From Ischnura elegans (taxonomy: Eukaryota > Arthropoda > Insecta > Odonata > Coenagrionidae), in contig NC_060257.1 in NCBI RefSeq assembly GCF_921293095.1, positions 56,766,968 to 56,830,967 on the forward strand: a stretch of 64,000 nucleotides of DNA, in the 5' to 3' direction. The notes under the pieces are model-generated. The model searched no databases and was not told the DNA's origin. It saw only the letters and a list, made by a program, of their open reading frames with translations. Within the stretch, counting starts at the first letter, position 1; every line of letters begins with the position of its first letter. Of this stretch, positions 1 through 12,047 are shown piece after piece. Made by a program: the position numbers and the translations under genes.

Positions 1-10
1 GCTAGGCTCC

Positions 11-485
11 TCAATTGGCCTGTGGCAGGGGGTGTTAGGACACCAGGGCGTTAACAAATGAGAAAGGAAATGATCTAATGAAATTACGCCTAGCCTTTTT
101 GTTGTCCTTTATTGTTTGAGGATGACGAATTCTCATTCCTATCCGTTCGACAATACATCTCTCTTTATTCATCGATTCTATCAGACCTGCGTATGGCCAT
201 CGAGTCTCCACATACCTAGCACACGTGTAATTTAACAGATTCGTATACATCTACACACTACTCCGCATGCCGTCTCAATAGGTGTCTGGCGGGGGTTGTT
301 ATGGCAACAGGCCGTTAACAAACAAAAAAGGAAATGCTTTAAAAAAATTATGGCTAGCATTAGTTAAAATCCTTTATTGTTCGGGGGAAAAACGAATCCT
401 GATACCTATTCTTTCGGCCATAAATCTCTCTAAGTTTGTTGTTTATGTCGGTCCTGAAAAAAATATTGGGTCTCCAATATTATGT
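11..485. repeat. Two diverged direct repeat units (~264 bp period)
   Basis: Unit 1 (from about 11) and unit 2 (from about 275) share the same order of blocks: a tcaat-ggc start, a GGGGGTGTTAGGAC-like block, CGTTAACAAA, GGAAATG, CTTTATTGTT and CATCTCTCT. They are clearly related but diverged, with small indels. No coding potential is convincing. They look like old tandem copies of one repeat; the family is not recognised. Confidence 0.6.
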
Positions 486-489
486 TATC

Positions 490-1815
490 CGTGGCACTCT
501 TAAAAATATATTTTCTCGATTTCTCTAATATTCTAAGCCTAACGCGCAGCCTCCTAGTCTCTAGCGGTTCCCAAGCTTACTTTGTTTAACATGTGTGTAA
601 CGCTTTCTGTAAGCCCGTAGCAGTATTCGAAAAAAATGTAGATTGTTCGAAGCTAAGGAAATTTATTGAGAGTTTCATACGTACATGAGAATCGATTTTA
701 TTTGTTACGTATTGAATTTACTCATTTAACTAGTCTACCTTAAAAACCGAGATGAAGCAAGCAAAGGAGGTTCCAAGAAAAAACAGCTGAGCTTAGATTC
801 GCTCCGTTAAAAAAAAACAATGCAAATCAGTAACTGTGAAAGTGAAAAAGTTACGTTAAAATTCAAGCTGAATTTCATGGTTTTTGGATGGTTTGATCAA
901 GTAATGGTCCTGTGACGTCGTTGTAGGAGGTTAATTTTTGTTTTTGTAGGCGAGTAACAAGGTGGGCAATGTTAACATAAAAATTATCCAAATCGAAAAA
1001 TTATCCTAAATAAATTATGAAAAATCATAAAGCTCATTGATTACGAGCAACAATTCCTATTTATAAATTAAAATTTCATAAAACATTGTGTTTGATTTTA
1101 ACAAAGTATATTTAGTATGTCCAACGTGGTAATACATACGGTCATTAAAAAAATACTATTTTTCGAAATTCAAAGTTTCAGGTTCATTCTTAATTTTTTC
1201 TAACGCATAGTAAGAAAATAGTGAACGTAAAATAAATTATTTTCACGATTAATATACACCGTACTGTAACATCGATGTCACATTTGAAAGTTATTCACAA
1301 CCCAGTACACAGCCACGCTCTAAACTAACAAATCATTTCTCCAGCTAGTGATAAAATCAAGTTGCACTAGTCGCGTTTTTCCAATGTTTATGGAAGTCAC
1401 AGACACAATAAGCCCACTTGCTTGGTCCACAACTGCTCTTTAATGAAAATCAAAACCAGTAAAATATTGGTAATAAAAGAACTTGTACAACAACTTTCTA
1501 CGTCATTTTGTACTATTATCACCAATGAAAATAATTCCCTGGACCACAACAGTTCCACTGCTTTGCACCAGAATGAGGGAAAGGCATTTTAAATTTCATT
1601 ATCAGCACACTGTAATCGATTTTAACAAAAAATGGATGCATTTCACCGATAACGCGCAACCGTTGCAGCAGAATAGTTATTGTGGAAAATATTTTGTTTT
1701 CACGCGACGATTTAGGCCAAAGCTTGAAGGTAGAATATAGGTAAGTAAATTGATTTAAACAAATAATCGATCAACAAATGAAAAGAAAACTATGCACTTA
1801 TCCACCAATTTATTC
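490..1815. other. AT-rich DNA, no gene seen
   Basis: No convincing exon, RNA gene or repeat structure is visible. Open frames are short and have no protein-like composition. Confidence 0.5.
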
Positions 1816-1819
1816 TCGC

Positions 1820-1857
1820 GGTGCAACTAGTTTCGACGCAGCGGCGTTGTCATCAGG
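1820..1857 (-). other. Hammerhead-ribozyme-like motif
   Basis: On the minus strand the order is CTGATGA, a short imperfect stem (ACGC/GCGT), GAAAC, then TAGTT and GCACC. This gives the hammerhead order CUGANGA, stem II, GAAA, a 2-bp stem III (AC/GU) and a candidate cleavage dinucleotide. Extra unpaired bases sit beside stem II and stem I pairs poorly, so it is probably a decayed copy. The flank after GCACC resembles the flank at 14310-14350, so both belong to one repeat family. Confidence 0.45.
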
Positions 1858-1859
1858 TA

Positions 1860-2655
1860 ATAGGTAGAGTAATATTAAATTGGTTACTAGATGGAAATCG
1901 GTGAATAAATACAGTGTATCATCTTCTAGCCGGATTATTTCCTGATTTCAATTGAATGTAGTTATTTTAATCAATTAGCTATAATATAATGGGAAAATGT
2001 ATCCATAAATAGGAATTGATGACTAAAAGGTAATGAAGGCCTATTTTAGATCAATATGTGTAATCACATTATAATAAGACTTTTTATAGTACGATAAACC
2101 ACCTCTTCGAAATTAAATACTCGAGAAGGATGATAATGATGAAATTTTATTATAATAACGTGTGAGTAATGAAGCAAAACTAAGAGGGGGGAAGTCTTCT
2201 GAAAACTGTTAAAAGAGCTTAAGATAGGTTAAGCGATAATCGCTGGCCTCATAGAGAAGAGCAATTGCCGTTATAAATAAAAACACCGACCACTAAATAA
2301 TATATTCATGAAAGGATATGAAAACAGAATTTGGGATTCTTTGATCACGGGGCAGTGAAAGCAACGAAAGAATTTCATCTTACCTTTTTGCCTTCTCTGA
2401 AACATGATTTGACTAGATACCCTCGGAAGTCAATTATCAAAACTGATCAAATTAGTTTTTTGATGCATTTAATCGTTGGGGTTCTATGAATTATCTCCGA
2501 ATCCATTGGTATAATATTTTACACGTTATTAAGTACTCAGAAATATGTAGTCGTCCATTATTGATTTTTAGTATAATTTACATCTTAAGGCTGCATGTTA
2601 CAACAACATTGAAATCTGTGCGACTAAATTCAGTGGAGGCTGTTGTTTTCGCCTA
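1860..2655. other. AT-rich DNA, no gene seen
   Basis: No supported feature is visible between the hammerhead-like repeat and the MITE at 2665. Confidence 0.5.
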
Positions 2656-2656
2656 A

Positions 2657-3131
2657 ATCATGGGTAGAGATACGTGAAAATCGCACTTTCAATAACAGTT
2701 TATCGCATTTTGTAGCGTCTATTTTTTATTTTCATATTGAGGTAGATGACGATAAAATGTAGTGAAACACATTTATATGACAAAATACAGGATATTTTAA
2801 ATAATTAAGTCGCAGAACAATAATAAAGTAAGGAATAAGACATTTAGTGGCGGAGGTGCAGCTTGCCCGCGCCCACTTGTAGTTCGCGGCCACGTAGAGT
2901 CCCAGCCAACTAGCAGCTGGCCAGTCGCTCACGTGCTTTAAGCGGTGGGCGTCGACGGAGCATTTAAACTGCGCTCGGCACAAAATGTACGAATTTTGCC
3001 GTCGAAAAGGAAAATTTGCGTAAAAATATCATAAAAGTCCAGTCATCGCATCTGTGTCGCATTTATTTGCGCACATCGTATCTATATCGCATTTATCGCA
3101 TTTGCGATTTTCTCGCATCTCTAATCATGGG
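2657..3131 (-). mobile_element. hAT-type MITE with 8-bp target duplication, copy 1
   Basis: The element spans 2665-3123. Its ends form a terminal inverted repeat (TAGAGATACGTGAAAATCGC against the complement of GCGATTTTCTCGCATCTCTA). Both sides carry the same 8 bp, ATCATGGG (2657-2664 and 3124-3131). An 8-bp duplication is typical of hAT transposons. No transposase is encoded, so this is non-autonomous. A second copy lies in the opposite orientation at about 47712-48192. The interior has a GC-rich core (about 2860-2990) that can look like an open frame but is shared element sequence. Confidence 0.85.
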
Positions 3132-3790
3132 ATATCACAAAATTAACAGGCGTTTAGGCTATCCACCTAAATCTCCTACATTATGTGACATTATAGTTTA
3201 ACGGAGAAAATCTCCGAAAGAGGATTTAAAGGAAAAACAGCAAAGATCTTAGTGAAATGTGCCTAGCATGTGCTGTGGGTTCAAAAGATAACACAAAGTT
3301 ATCTGTTAAAAAGTTAGTTCATGAAAGAATATGGTGAAGAACTGAGTTAAACTAATGCCCGGCTTGCTAATCTTTGATGAAAAGATGCCTCAAGACTGAG
3401 CAATTTCAAAACTACCCGCCATCCTGAATTTCGGCACCAAGAGATTTCGATGACCGAAAACTGAAATCGGCTCAGATCGGTGGCTCCACGGACAAAGACG
3501 GAACTACGTCGTCTACTGTCTCCTCGATACGCGTATCGTGAATTTCTCTCATAGCCTATTCAAAATGTGCTCGACGAATCCCATGAATGGAAAGTAGAAG
3601 AGGAAATCAAAAGCACTTGGCTAAATTTGGTTACTCATAACATTTTTGTATGAATTCAGGGGCGCTGAATCCGAATCTGAGGAATGATAACCAAATTTTT
3701 CACGCAAAATTGCGAAAATGGCTAATAATTATTTTCGGGGTGCTTTGTTTTGCACTCATAATTTAGGTAAGACACGCTACATACCTGGTC
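3132..3790. other. No gene seen
   Basis: This is unannotated sequence with several stops in all frames. No repeat partner was found in the window. Confidence 0.4.
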
Positions 3791-6170
3791 GTCACAGGAA
3801 TCTGAAAATTAAAGGACTCTACATGCAGAAACACTGATTTTACAACCTATGACTGGAAATCTGGCACCAAATATGATCCATTAAGATGATGAAAGATATG
3901 TTTGAAATATAACTTTGCTATCAGTACACACGAAAAATTATTGCCATATTCGGGCGTTGAAGTCTCCAATTTTCCATACATGATACCATACTAATCAGGG
4001 GATCCGATCGTGCTAATTAAACCTATAAAATCTCTAAAACCAGTTTTCTCAAGCATTGGGCTATGTATTTTAAAAAATAAATGCCAATCATTAAATTTCT
4101 CATTATTAAATGTGCTAACTTGAAACTATGGAGTAGATATCAAACTACGAGTACATCATAATTGTAAATCCGCACGGTCCCATTGCCTGATTTAATTAGC
4201 TGAAAAACTACATTTAATTATAAGAAATATATTTTCATAAAGTATTTCGAGATATTCATTCATTATTTATATTAATATGTTATTTTCATTACTTTCACAA
4301 TTTTTTTCACTTTATGTATTTTCAGTCTTAAATCAAGGCGGCGCACATTGGGCTGAAATCGAAACAAGCTGTCCAAAACATCAAATATGTTTTTTTAAGT
4401 ACGGATGATGATATTTTTCACAGTTTTTACCAATAAATGAGTGTATGTTTCGACGCATACAGTTTTTCATATGTTAATTCTTTCAACATAAGGTTAAGTA
4501 AAGACCTCAAAGTTGAAAAAAATTCGCAAAAATTGCACTTATTGAATTCTATTCAAAATTCGGCATATTAAAGCAAACGGTTTATCATTTGTAGTAATGG
4601 AATACGACCAAAACTTCACAATTCTAATGAAGGGTAAATGTTAATTTTCATTTAGTTTTACGACTTCAATTTTGTATTTTTGACCAATGAGAAACAAAAT
4701 GGTGAGTCCTGTTTTTCATTCAATTTTTATGTAGGATAATTAATAAAAGGTCACCGATTTACCTCAAGATATTTAAACCACACATACAACAAAGACTGTA
4801 GAGTATGATACGAAGAGGTGATCTGCCGAAATTGCCATTGGTTTTTCGACCTTACGGAACAGTCCGAAGTTGGCAGCTGGCCACGGGGAATACCGTATTC
4901 ACGGATGTTGGAAAGTGAATATTTTGTAGCTGATGACTTGAATAAAAACTTTGATATATTAATACAGACTTTATTATTTATTTATTATAACCTAGTTTGT
5001 TCACTGCCTTGTGATATTTATCTTTGACACGTAACAAAATGACGGACTATGATTTCAGTAAACGTTTTGCCAAAGAAGAGCACAGAGTTACTCTAATATA
5101 ATTACACCACATCTACAACAAATATTCTAGAGTGTCGTCCAAATAAATCATCTGCAACCGTTCGCAGCATTAAAAATGCAATTGATTTTTCAATCATGAC
5201 GTGCAGTATTCCCTGGACTCATGGAATGCCGTAACGCGGAGAACACTACTAAACGTTAAGAAAGGTGTTAGCTACGGAAATTTTGTCTAATTTATCTATT
5301 ACCATTTTACCTCAGTTAGATGCCACTATTGGGAAATAAATTCCTTCTCAATCCATATTTACAGACCTGTCACCATTTATCCATTCATTCTCGAAAGCAT
5401 ACTAGGATAAAATGAAACACTGTCAATTCTGTGTGTACATATTTCTCTCGTTTGCTGAGAGTTGATTTGAAAGATAGACGCAATTTTATGTAAATAACAA
5501 CTGTGCAAAGTTTCTGTTTCCGTGCTAAGAAAACATTTTTCAGGTTTTGGCCAACTTTTTTCGATTTTAGCCCACTGCGTGCCACCACGATTTAAAACTA
5601 AAAACACCATGTTCTCTCCTCCGGCTACGGTCTTGTTTATAGTTTCCTTCGTAAAAATTTTCAATTATATCAGCGGTACAGTATATTAATACCCTGTTAC
5701 GTTCTTTCCTTTCTCTCCTATAACAGTCCTGTGATAATTTAATTTTTAAGAAGTTTTGATTTATTTCTCTCTTTATGATTTTTCCCGCGCTGATTTCGAA
5801 TTCCATATCTCTTTACATACGCAGAAATTGGTTGCATAAAATATGGCTGGAAATCTGGCATCATATACGAAGCATTAAGATGGTGCTATTCATGGTAGAA
5901 TCATGACCTTCTTATCTGTATACACCGTAAGTTATTAAAATAAGAGAGAGTTGAAGTCTACATTTTTCAATACATAAAAGTGAAATTATCAGGGGATAGA
6001 TCCTGCTAATTATAATTGAACTGGAAATAATCCTCTACTTGATTAACAAATGTGCTAATTCAAAACAATTGAGTGGAACTCTTATAATGTTTAAATCCCA
6101 AATCGCAATTCTAAGCTCACACTGCCAGATTAGCCCTCCAACTAAGTGTGAAACATGGTTTCAGAAAGTG
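3790..6170. repeat. Cluster of diverged direct and inverted repeats
   Basis: The blocks at about 3840-4200 and 5810-6150 are direct copies (shared landmarks TGGAAATCTGGCA, GCATTAAGATG-like, ATCAGGGGAT, TGTGCTAA). The block at about 4320-4450 reappears inverted at about 5450-5600 (shared GGGCTAAAATCGAAA-like core). Two further blocks at about 4785-4940 and 5100-5265 are also related. This is probably a decayed element that was duplicated and partly inverted. No coding exon is supported. Confidence 0.55.
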
Positions 6171-6199
6171 TTACGACATTTTCGTTAACTGTATGTTTT

Positions 6200-7150
6200 T
6201 AATAAGTTATTTTAATAAATTCACATTATTTTAGTACTTTAAAAGAGTTCACAGAAATTAACGGTGTTAACTCTCTCGCGCTCCTGTCGTACAAAATGTT
6301 TGACTGTCGCGCGTCAGGTCTCAGGAGTGTATCTCCGCGAGCCTACCCTTGGTGTCGATCTAATTGTATTCAATTCAATCTTTATTTAAATGGAACTCAG
6401 GTAGGTAGGAAACCGGAAGTTACTAGGGAAAAGCTTGAAACGGTACATGAGAATTTAGTGCGCTAAACTGATCGAAGATATTATTTACAAATATAAAAGA
6501 TAGTATCGAAAGTAGGTACCTTACATTTAATCATACAATAAAAACTGTGATATCGTCGTGTATTTCTTTAAATAAATATTTTCCCCGCAGCCATTAATCG
6601 TTTAATTTGACTTAAATGCCTTGTCTGCTCTTCAATTCAAAAATCCTTACAATATTTCATAACATTTCCATCAATAACCAAACTATCAACCAAAGGTGCA
6701 AAATATAAAAAAATTAAGTTTTTTTTGTTGTAGTGGGTAGAATTTAAGGCAGATGGAAATTAATGTTGAACTACAATGTTAAACGAACATGTATTCTCTT
6801 TGATGAAAATTCACATACTGAAACTCATATAAATAAAAATCAACAAAGTCAACAATGCCCATGGCAACAACTAGAACTTAATATGTGAAATTGCACATAT
6901 GTTAATATGCATATACCAACATTTTTTACCAAAATATGAAGAGAAGCCCCTCATGTCTATTTCTCCGAAGAAATACAATAAGCCTTTCCTGAAAATCACA
7001 AAATATTTGCCTCAATTTGCACTGTAATCGTCTGAGGTTGAAAATAGGATTACTAGGCTATCTGATGGAATCGTTTTAGAGTTGACAAGGTGGAAATGCG
7101 ATAAATGAATGATATCAATAAACTACAAATGATTATTTCCACAATTTGAG
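6200..7150. other. AT-rich DNA, no gene seen
   Basis: No supported gene, RNA or repeat structure was seen here. Confidence 0.45.
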
Positions 7151-7153
7151 ATA

Positions 7154-7258
7154 AAAATCCACTATAGACCATGGTTTCGACATTCTGTGAAATTGAAATA
7201 GAATTCTAGGCCTTGAAAATGACATAGAATGTCGACAACATGGTCAGTAGTGGAGGTT
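7154..7258. repeat. Short inverted repeat with hammerhead-like arms
   Basis: Both arms carry the same motif in opposite orientation, around GACCATGGTTTCGACATTCT on the left and its diverged complement on the right. Read outward, each arm ends GTCGAAACCATGGTC or a variant. This gives GAAA followed by a 3-bp hairpin ACC-AT-GGT and then C, the hammerhead stem III plus GUC cleavage-site arrangement. The CTGANGA half is degenerate (TTGAAAATGA). Confidence 0.5.
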
Positions 7259-7859
7259 TATTTAAAGTGTCTTTACATTATTTAAAAATAAAATTACCGT
7301 TAGTAGTTTATATTTTACTATTCACATTTATGAGCTGTATTTTCTAAAAATTACATCTGAAAATCAAGATGATAATATTCAAGTAGATAGTTACATATAT
7401 AATTTTTTAACAAAAGATTGCGCTATAATTTTTACAGGGAATATTGAAGCATTTTAGGCACGACGTTACACAACCATTGGAAGTTATGAAAATGCCAATG
7501 GTATTTTCATAACACCCAATCTGAGGTAATCGGATGAAAAATGTAGGAGTCACGTCTGTTTTTGGCAACGGTTTTGATATTTTTGGCAGCAATCCTTTGG
7601 AAGCGATCGCTATTGAAGAGCGATCGTGTCCTCTATAAACTGGACTACTGCCACCAGTTGGTATCTCACGCAATGCTGAGTGTGCACTTTTGCCTGCAAT
7701 CGAGTCATCCCTTTCCGGAGAAACCACAAGTGGAGAGATAAATTATTATGGAGGTCGAAGCAAATGATGATGCATGCGTCATTTTCAAGAAAAGTCAAAC
7801 TTGGGTCATCTTATTGTACTTCATCGACTGATCTGCCTACGAAAAATCGGCTTTCCGTT

Positions 7860-8880
7860 CAATATTATCAAGAAATTACACTTAAACCGCCAAATTTTCA
7901 TACTCTTGTGGCGGCCGCACCTCCTGCCTCGCCGCCACACCGCTTGCCCGGAGGCAAGATAGACCGCGCTCCCCCATCGCTTCTCCTCAACAGGCTAGCT
8001 AGCCCAGCGGTAGCCTCCCCAGCGGGCGGCCCGGGTTCGATTCCCCGTGCCGGAGAGTGTAATTATTTGATTTTTTCTTGCCTTCTAGAATTCCTTTCTA
8101 GACATTTCTTTCATGTTCAAGAACAGTAACATAGAACATTCTGGAAGTGCGCCAATAGAATAAATACTGCGGCCGGCAAGTCAGTCTGGGAATTAGAACG
8201 GATCAATAAACATAATCCAAACCACTACAGTGCCTTATCATTGCTAGCAGACAACTCCGAGACCTGCTGCTCTCTCTTCTACTTGTCAAACATACAAAAA
8301 TTTCAATGACCACTAGAATATATACGTCGTTTTGGCCGATAAAAAAATATTTTGTATCAATTTGCGTGCCATGGGTGTAATATTACGCCATGTGATATTC
8401 TTCAATTTTTTCTGCGGGCGTATTATTACGCCATAAGTCTTTAAAAAAAACATAGTTTCTCATTTTTTAAAAGAAAGTGATACTGACCTCTAAATAAACA
8501 AACAATAAAAAAAAAACAAAAGTAAAATTCATTCTTTAAACTGTAAGCAAACACCTATTCTTCGCATCAAAGGTTGGTAGTTAAGAAATAACTCAAAAAT
8601 ATTGGATATGTATGGAGTACAGATTTACTGTAGTAACGGTAGCTTGGTAAGTGTTATCTATACTAATAATGTGAAAAATAAAACGTTTGCTCGTCAACAC
8701 TTAGCTTTTTGAGCTACGATATTATCAATAAATTCTGACATTTAAGTCTACATTTTCTAGAAATTACATTTAATCCACGGAATTTTCATGCTGTTTTTTA
8801 TGGTGGTACTTGTCAAACATACAAAAATGACGATAAATACTAGATAGTATATGAACGTCGTTTTGTCTGTCTGATTTTGA
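7860..8880. repeat. Direct repeat pair, first copy interrupted by an insertion
   Basis: The sequence around 7860-7915 followed by 8282-8335 matches 8730-8880 (shared AAATTACA-TTAA-CC, AATTTTCAT and ACTTGTCAAACATACAAAAAT). The 8.7-kb copy is continuous; the first is split by about 365 bp (7915-8281). The comparison therefore exposes a later insertion. Confidence 0.6.
7915..8281 (+). mobile_element. Inserted element with tRNA-like head and LTR-like tail
   Basis: This is GC-rich, unlike its surroundings. A tRNA-like segment (about 8000-8056) has box-A-like (AGCCCAGCGGTAGCCT) and box-B-like (GGTTCGATTCC) sequences. Downstream are a TATA-like AATAAATAC (about 8160) and AATAAA (8205-8210), spaced as in an LTR promoter/polyA pair. 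It could be a SINE or a chimera with a solo LTR. The ends are inferred from the uninterrupted sibling copy. Confidence 0.45.
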
Positions 8881-8999
8881 AAAATCACGTACGTTAATTG
8901 AAAATGGCGCTACAGTCAGCTCGAATAGCTGGATAAATTTGCGAACTTAAAAGTATATGGATTGAAATATCAACTTTCTCTCTACCTTTTCTCGTTTTT

Positions 9000-10110
9000 T
9001 TTTTAACGATGATGAATATTTTTTACAGGGCAATAAGTTTGTTATACATAATTATTATCAAAGTATTCTACCGATTAAGGACCATGGAGTGCTTAAGAAG
9101 AATTCCGGTAGCCTCCCCTTCCATAATGCTCTTCCCTCTTCAATTCACAATAAGACCTACTCCCTATCATTCTATACAAAAATCCTGTTCTTTTCCTTCC
9201 TCTCCCTCTTTTACCTATTATTCTACCCTCTAACACTGTTTTCAACATCCCCTCCCCGCTAAGTACTCGCTCCATCCATGCCCTCTGTCTCCTCCGTATC
9301 TCATCTAAAAGCTACCTTTCCTCACCCACCATGTCCAGCACTTCATCGTTCCCCCTCCTCTCCGTCCACTTTACCTTCTCCATTCTTCGCCACAACCACA
9401 TCTCTAATGCCTGCATTCTTCTCTCGTCCTCCTCCCTAAGTGCCCACGTTTCTTCACCGTAAAGCGCTTCACTCCAGATCAGACTCTTCACTAACCTTTT
9501 TTTATATTCTTACATAGCGAACCTCTCAGAAGCTCCTTCCTGTTCATGAACGCCTCCTTTGCTAATGCAATTCTCTTCCAAATGTCCGTTACTGCATCCG
9601 TTTTCCTCTAACATACGTCCTAAATAGTTGAACTGCTCAACCTGCTCAAGTTTTTCACCACTTAACTTTATCCTAAGTCTCAGATTCCTCGCTCGCGATA
9701 CTTTACAAAACCGCATAACTTAAAGGTCTTCTTGTGATTAATCCTCATCCCATATTCATCGCAACGCTCCTATAACGCATACGATAAAGCCTGAAGACCC
9801 CTCGCTGACTGGCTAATCAACACCTGATCATCCGCGAATCTCACTGATTTGAACATCATTTCTCCCACTTTTACTCCAGCTTCTAACTCATCCCACGCTT
9901 CCCTTACCATTGTCATGCCTGTCAGTAAACTGCTCTCAAATAATATGCCAATGAAATCCAGTTGTTTCTTCTCTATCATGAATTCTTGTGAGGGGCTTAC
10001 ATTTAAAAAATGGATGCTATTTTTCATGTCGAGATGCCTGCGACCATGATTTGAGGTTGAAGTAGACAAAAGAATGAAGGCTTCAAGAAAATGAAGTTCC
10101 AACTAATGGC
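9000..10110 (-). pseudogene. Decayed LINE ORF2 (RT core to 3' end)
   Basis: Frameshifted minus-strand coding remnants run in order from high to low coordinates. At about 9785-9900 is an RT segment with the catalytic FADD motif (SVRFADDQVLISQS). At 9510-9716 is the FNYLG-ML segment. At 9280-9500 is the ALEMWLWRRM-like segment, and at 9093-9275 the C-terminal GKRGRGRKR segment. The 3' end reads CTTAATCGGTAGAATAC followed by an AT-rich tail. The same 3' segment recurs at about 43940-44110 and 44395-44740. It is a non-LTR retrotransposon, too broken to be active. The clade is not assigned. Confidence 0.75.
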
Positions 10111-10139
10111 TTCCACGCTTCGTACTCAAGCAATGTCCG

Positions 10140-11672
10140 TCCTATATTTCTAACAGCCTCAATTTGAACTATTTCATTCCCAGGTGGGCCTCAAACATCT
10201 CATCTCCGTATTAAGCCTGCGATAAAATATAATTGAAAGGCACCTGGACTTGGGCATCGGAAATGGCATGGATACGTGCACGATATGTGAAAATGTAACG
10301 CCAATATGGCTGGACGTTGAGAACATGTCCGCAAGGTAGCTCATCAAGTATTAGCATTTTGCAGATATTGAGTTAAAACTTCAAAAAAGTTACCCCTCTA
10401 TTTATTTACGTAATTTTACAACTTATTAATGTGTTTAATTAAATATGTTTTATTTATAAATTCCTTTTCAATTTTTTATTTTTGTGTACGTATTTTCTAT
10501 ATATTTATGCGCTTGTTATGTTTATCCATATTTAAATCTACCTTTAGAATTGAATGTAAATTTTGAGATGGCACATGGTATCCCTAAATTTGTAACACAA
10601 TTTGTTATTTTGACCTGCTTCATTTTCGGGTGGGTCTCTGAAATCATCTCAGTATTATGTAAACGATAAAAACATAAAAATGGCACCCTAACATGGCTGT
10701 CGGAAATGGCATTGTTACGTACACGATACATAAAAATGTAACGCCAAGAAGGCTGGACGTTGAGCACACGTCCTCAAGGTTGTCAAGTATTAGCGTTACA
10801 CAGATATTAAATTAAAACTTCAAAAAAATTTCCACTCTATTTAATAACGTAGTTTTACTGCTGATTAATGTATTTGTTTAGATATTTTTTCTTCCTTATT
10901 AATACTTTTTCTATTTTTATTTTTGTAAATATAATTTTAAATTTTCATGCTCCTTTTATACCATATATAAATATAATTTTAGCATTGAATGTAAAATTTG
11001 AAACTAAGCATAATTCGTTACAGCATTTGTCATTTTCAACTGCTTCATTCTCAGCTGGGTTTCAGATATCTCATCTCGTTATTATGTCAACGATAAAAAA
11101 TAAATATATTGAAAGACTCCTGGGCTTGACTGTCGGAAATGTTATGGTTACGTATACGATATACAATAATGTATCGCCGACAAGGCTTGGACGTTGGGCA
11201 CAATTCCGCAAGATAGCTCATCAAGTTTTAGCATTTTACAGATGTTAAATCAAAACTTCAAAAAAGTTACCCCTCTATTTATTTTCGTAATTTTACTGCT
11301 GATTAATGTATTTCGTTACATAGTTTTGCTTACTTATTAATTCTTTTTCTATTTTTATTTTTGTAAATAATTTTTTAAATATCTGTATGCGCCTCTTTTA
11401 TCATATTATATTACACTTGTATATAACTTTAGAATTGAATGTAAAATTTGAACCTACGCATAATTCGTTACAACATTTGTCGATTTCGAACTGTTTCATT
11501 CTGATGTGGGCCTCAGGTATCCCATCTCAGTATTATGCCAGCGATAAAAAATAAATTGAAAGGCACCTGGACTTGGCTGTCGGAAATGGTATGGTTACGT
11601 ATACGATATGTAATAATGTAACGCCGAGAACGCTTGGACGTTGGGCACACGTCCGCAAGGTAGCTCATCATG
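10140..11672. repeat. Tandem repeat, ~3.5 diverged units of ~440 bp
   Basis: Landmarks recur at regular spacing. The GTAACGCC...GGACGTT block falls at about 10297, 10738, 11172 and 11617, and AAAACTTCAAAAAA at about 10375, 10815 and 11250. The units are clearly diverged, so the array is old. It ends about 270 bp before the TATA box of the cuticular-type gene. Open frames inside it are not conserved between units. Confidence 0.75.
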
Positions 11673-11945
11673 TATTCCGGCCGACACGGGAGAACCTCGT
11701 AATACCTTTTGCAACGACACTGGCCGCTGAGGAAAGCTGAGGGAAGATACGTCAACGGTTAAGTCACAGGAAGCGATTGTCACAGCACGAACACCGGGCG
11801 ACAGAATAGAAATCTTCCCCACCCACGCCCTTCCCCGAAGGTGTTTTTAAGGTAGGGGGATGAAATTACAAAAAATTGGGGGGTACCCCACCAGAAGCAC
11901 CCTGCCCCCTCCAAAAAAAGGTGGGGGATCGACTACCTGAACCCC

Positions 11946-11953
11946 TATAAAAA
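11946..11953 (+). promoter_or_regulatory. TATA box of the cuticular-type gene
   Basis: TATAAAAA lies 33 bp before an initiator-like TCACAG (A at about 11979) and 102 bp before the ATG. The start site is inferred from this spacing. Confidence 0.7.
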
Positions 11954-12047
11954 CAGGGATCACTCAGAGGGAGACATCACAGCACAGCTGATCGTCAAAC
12001 AGCACATCTCTTCACTCGAGAAGAAAACTACAAACCCAAAACCAACC

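Noticed and set aside
7680-8129. 149-codon frame
   Set aside because: It crosses the boundary of an inserted element and includes the tRNA-like sequence; no domain.
10140-11672. CRISPR-like array
   Set aside because: Units are ~440 bp and diverged, the context is eukaryotic and there are no short spacers.
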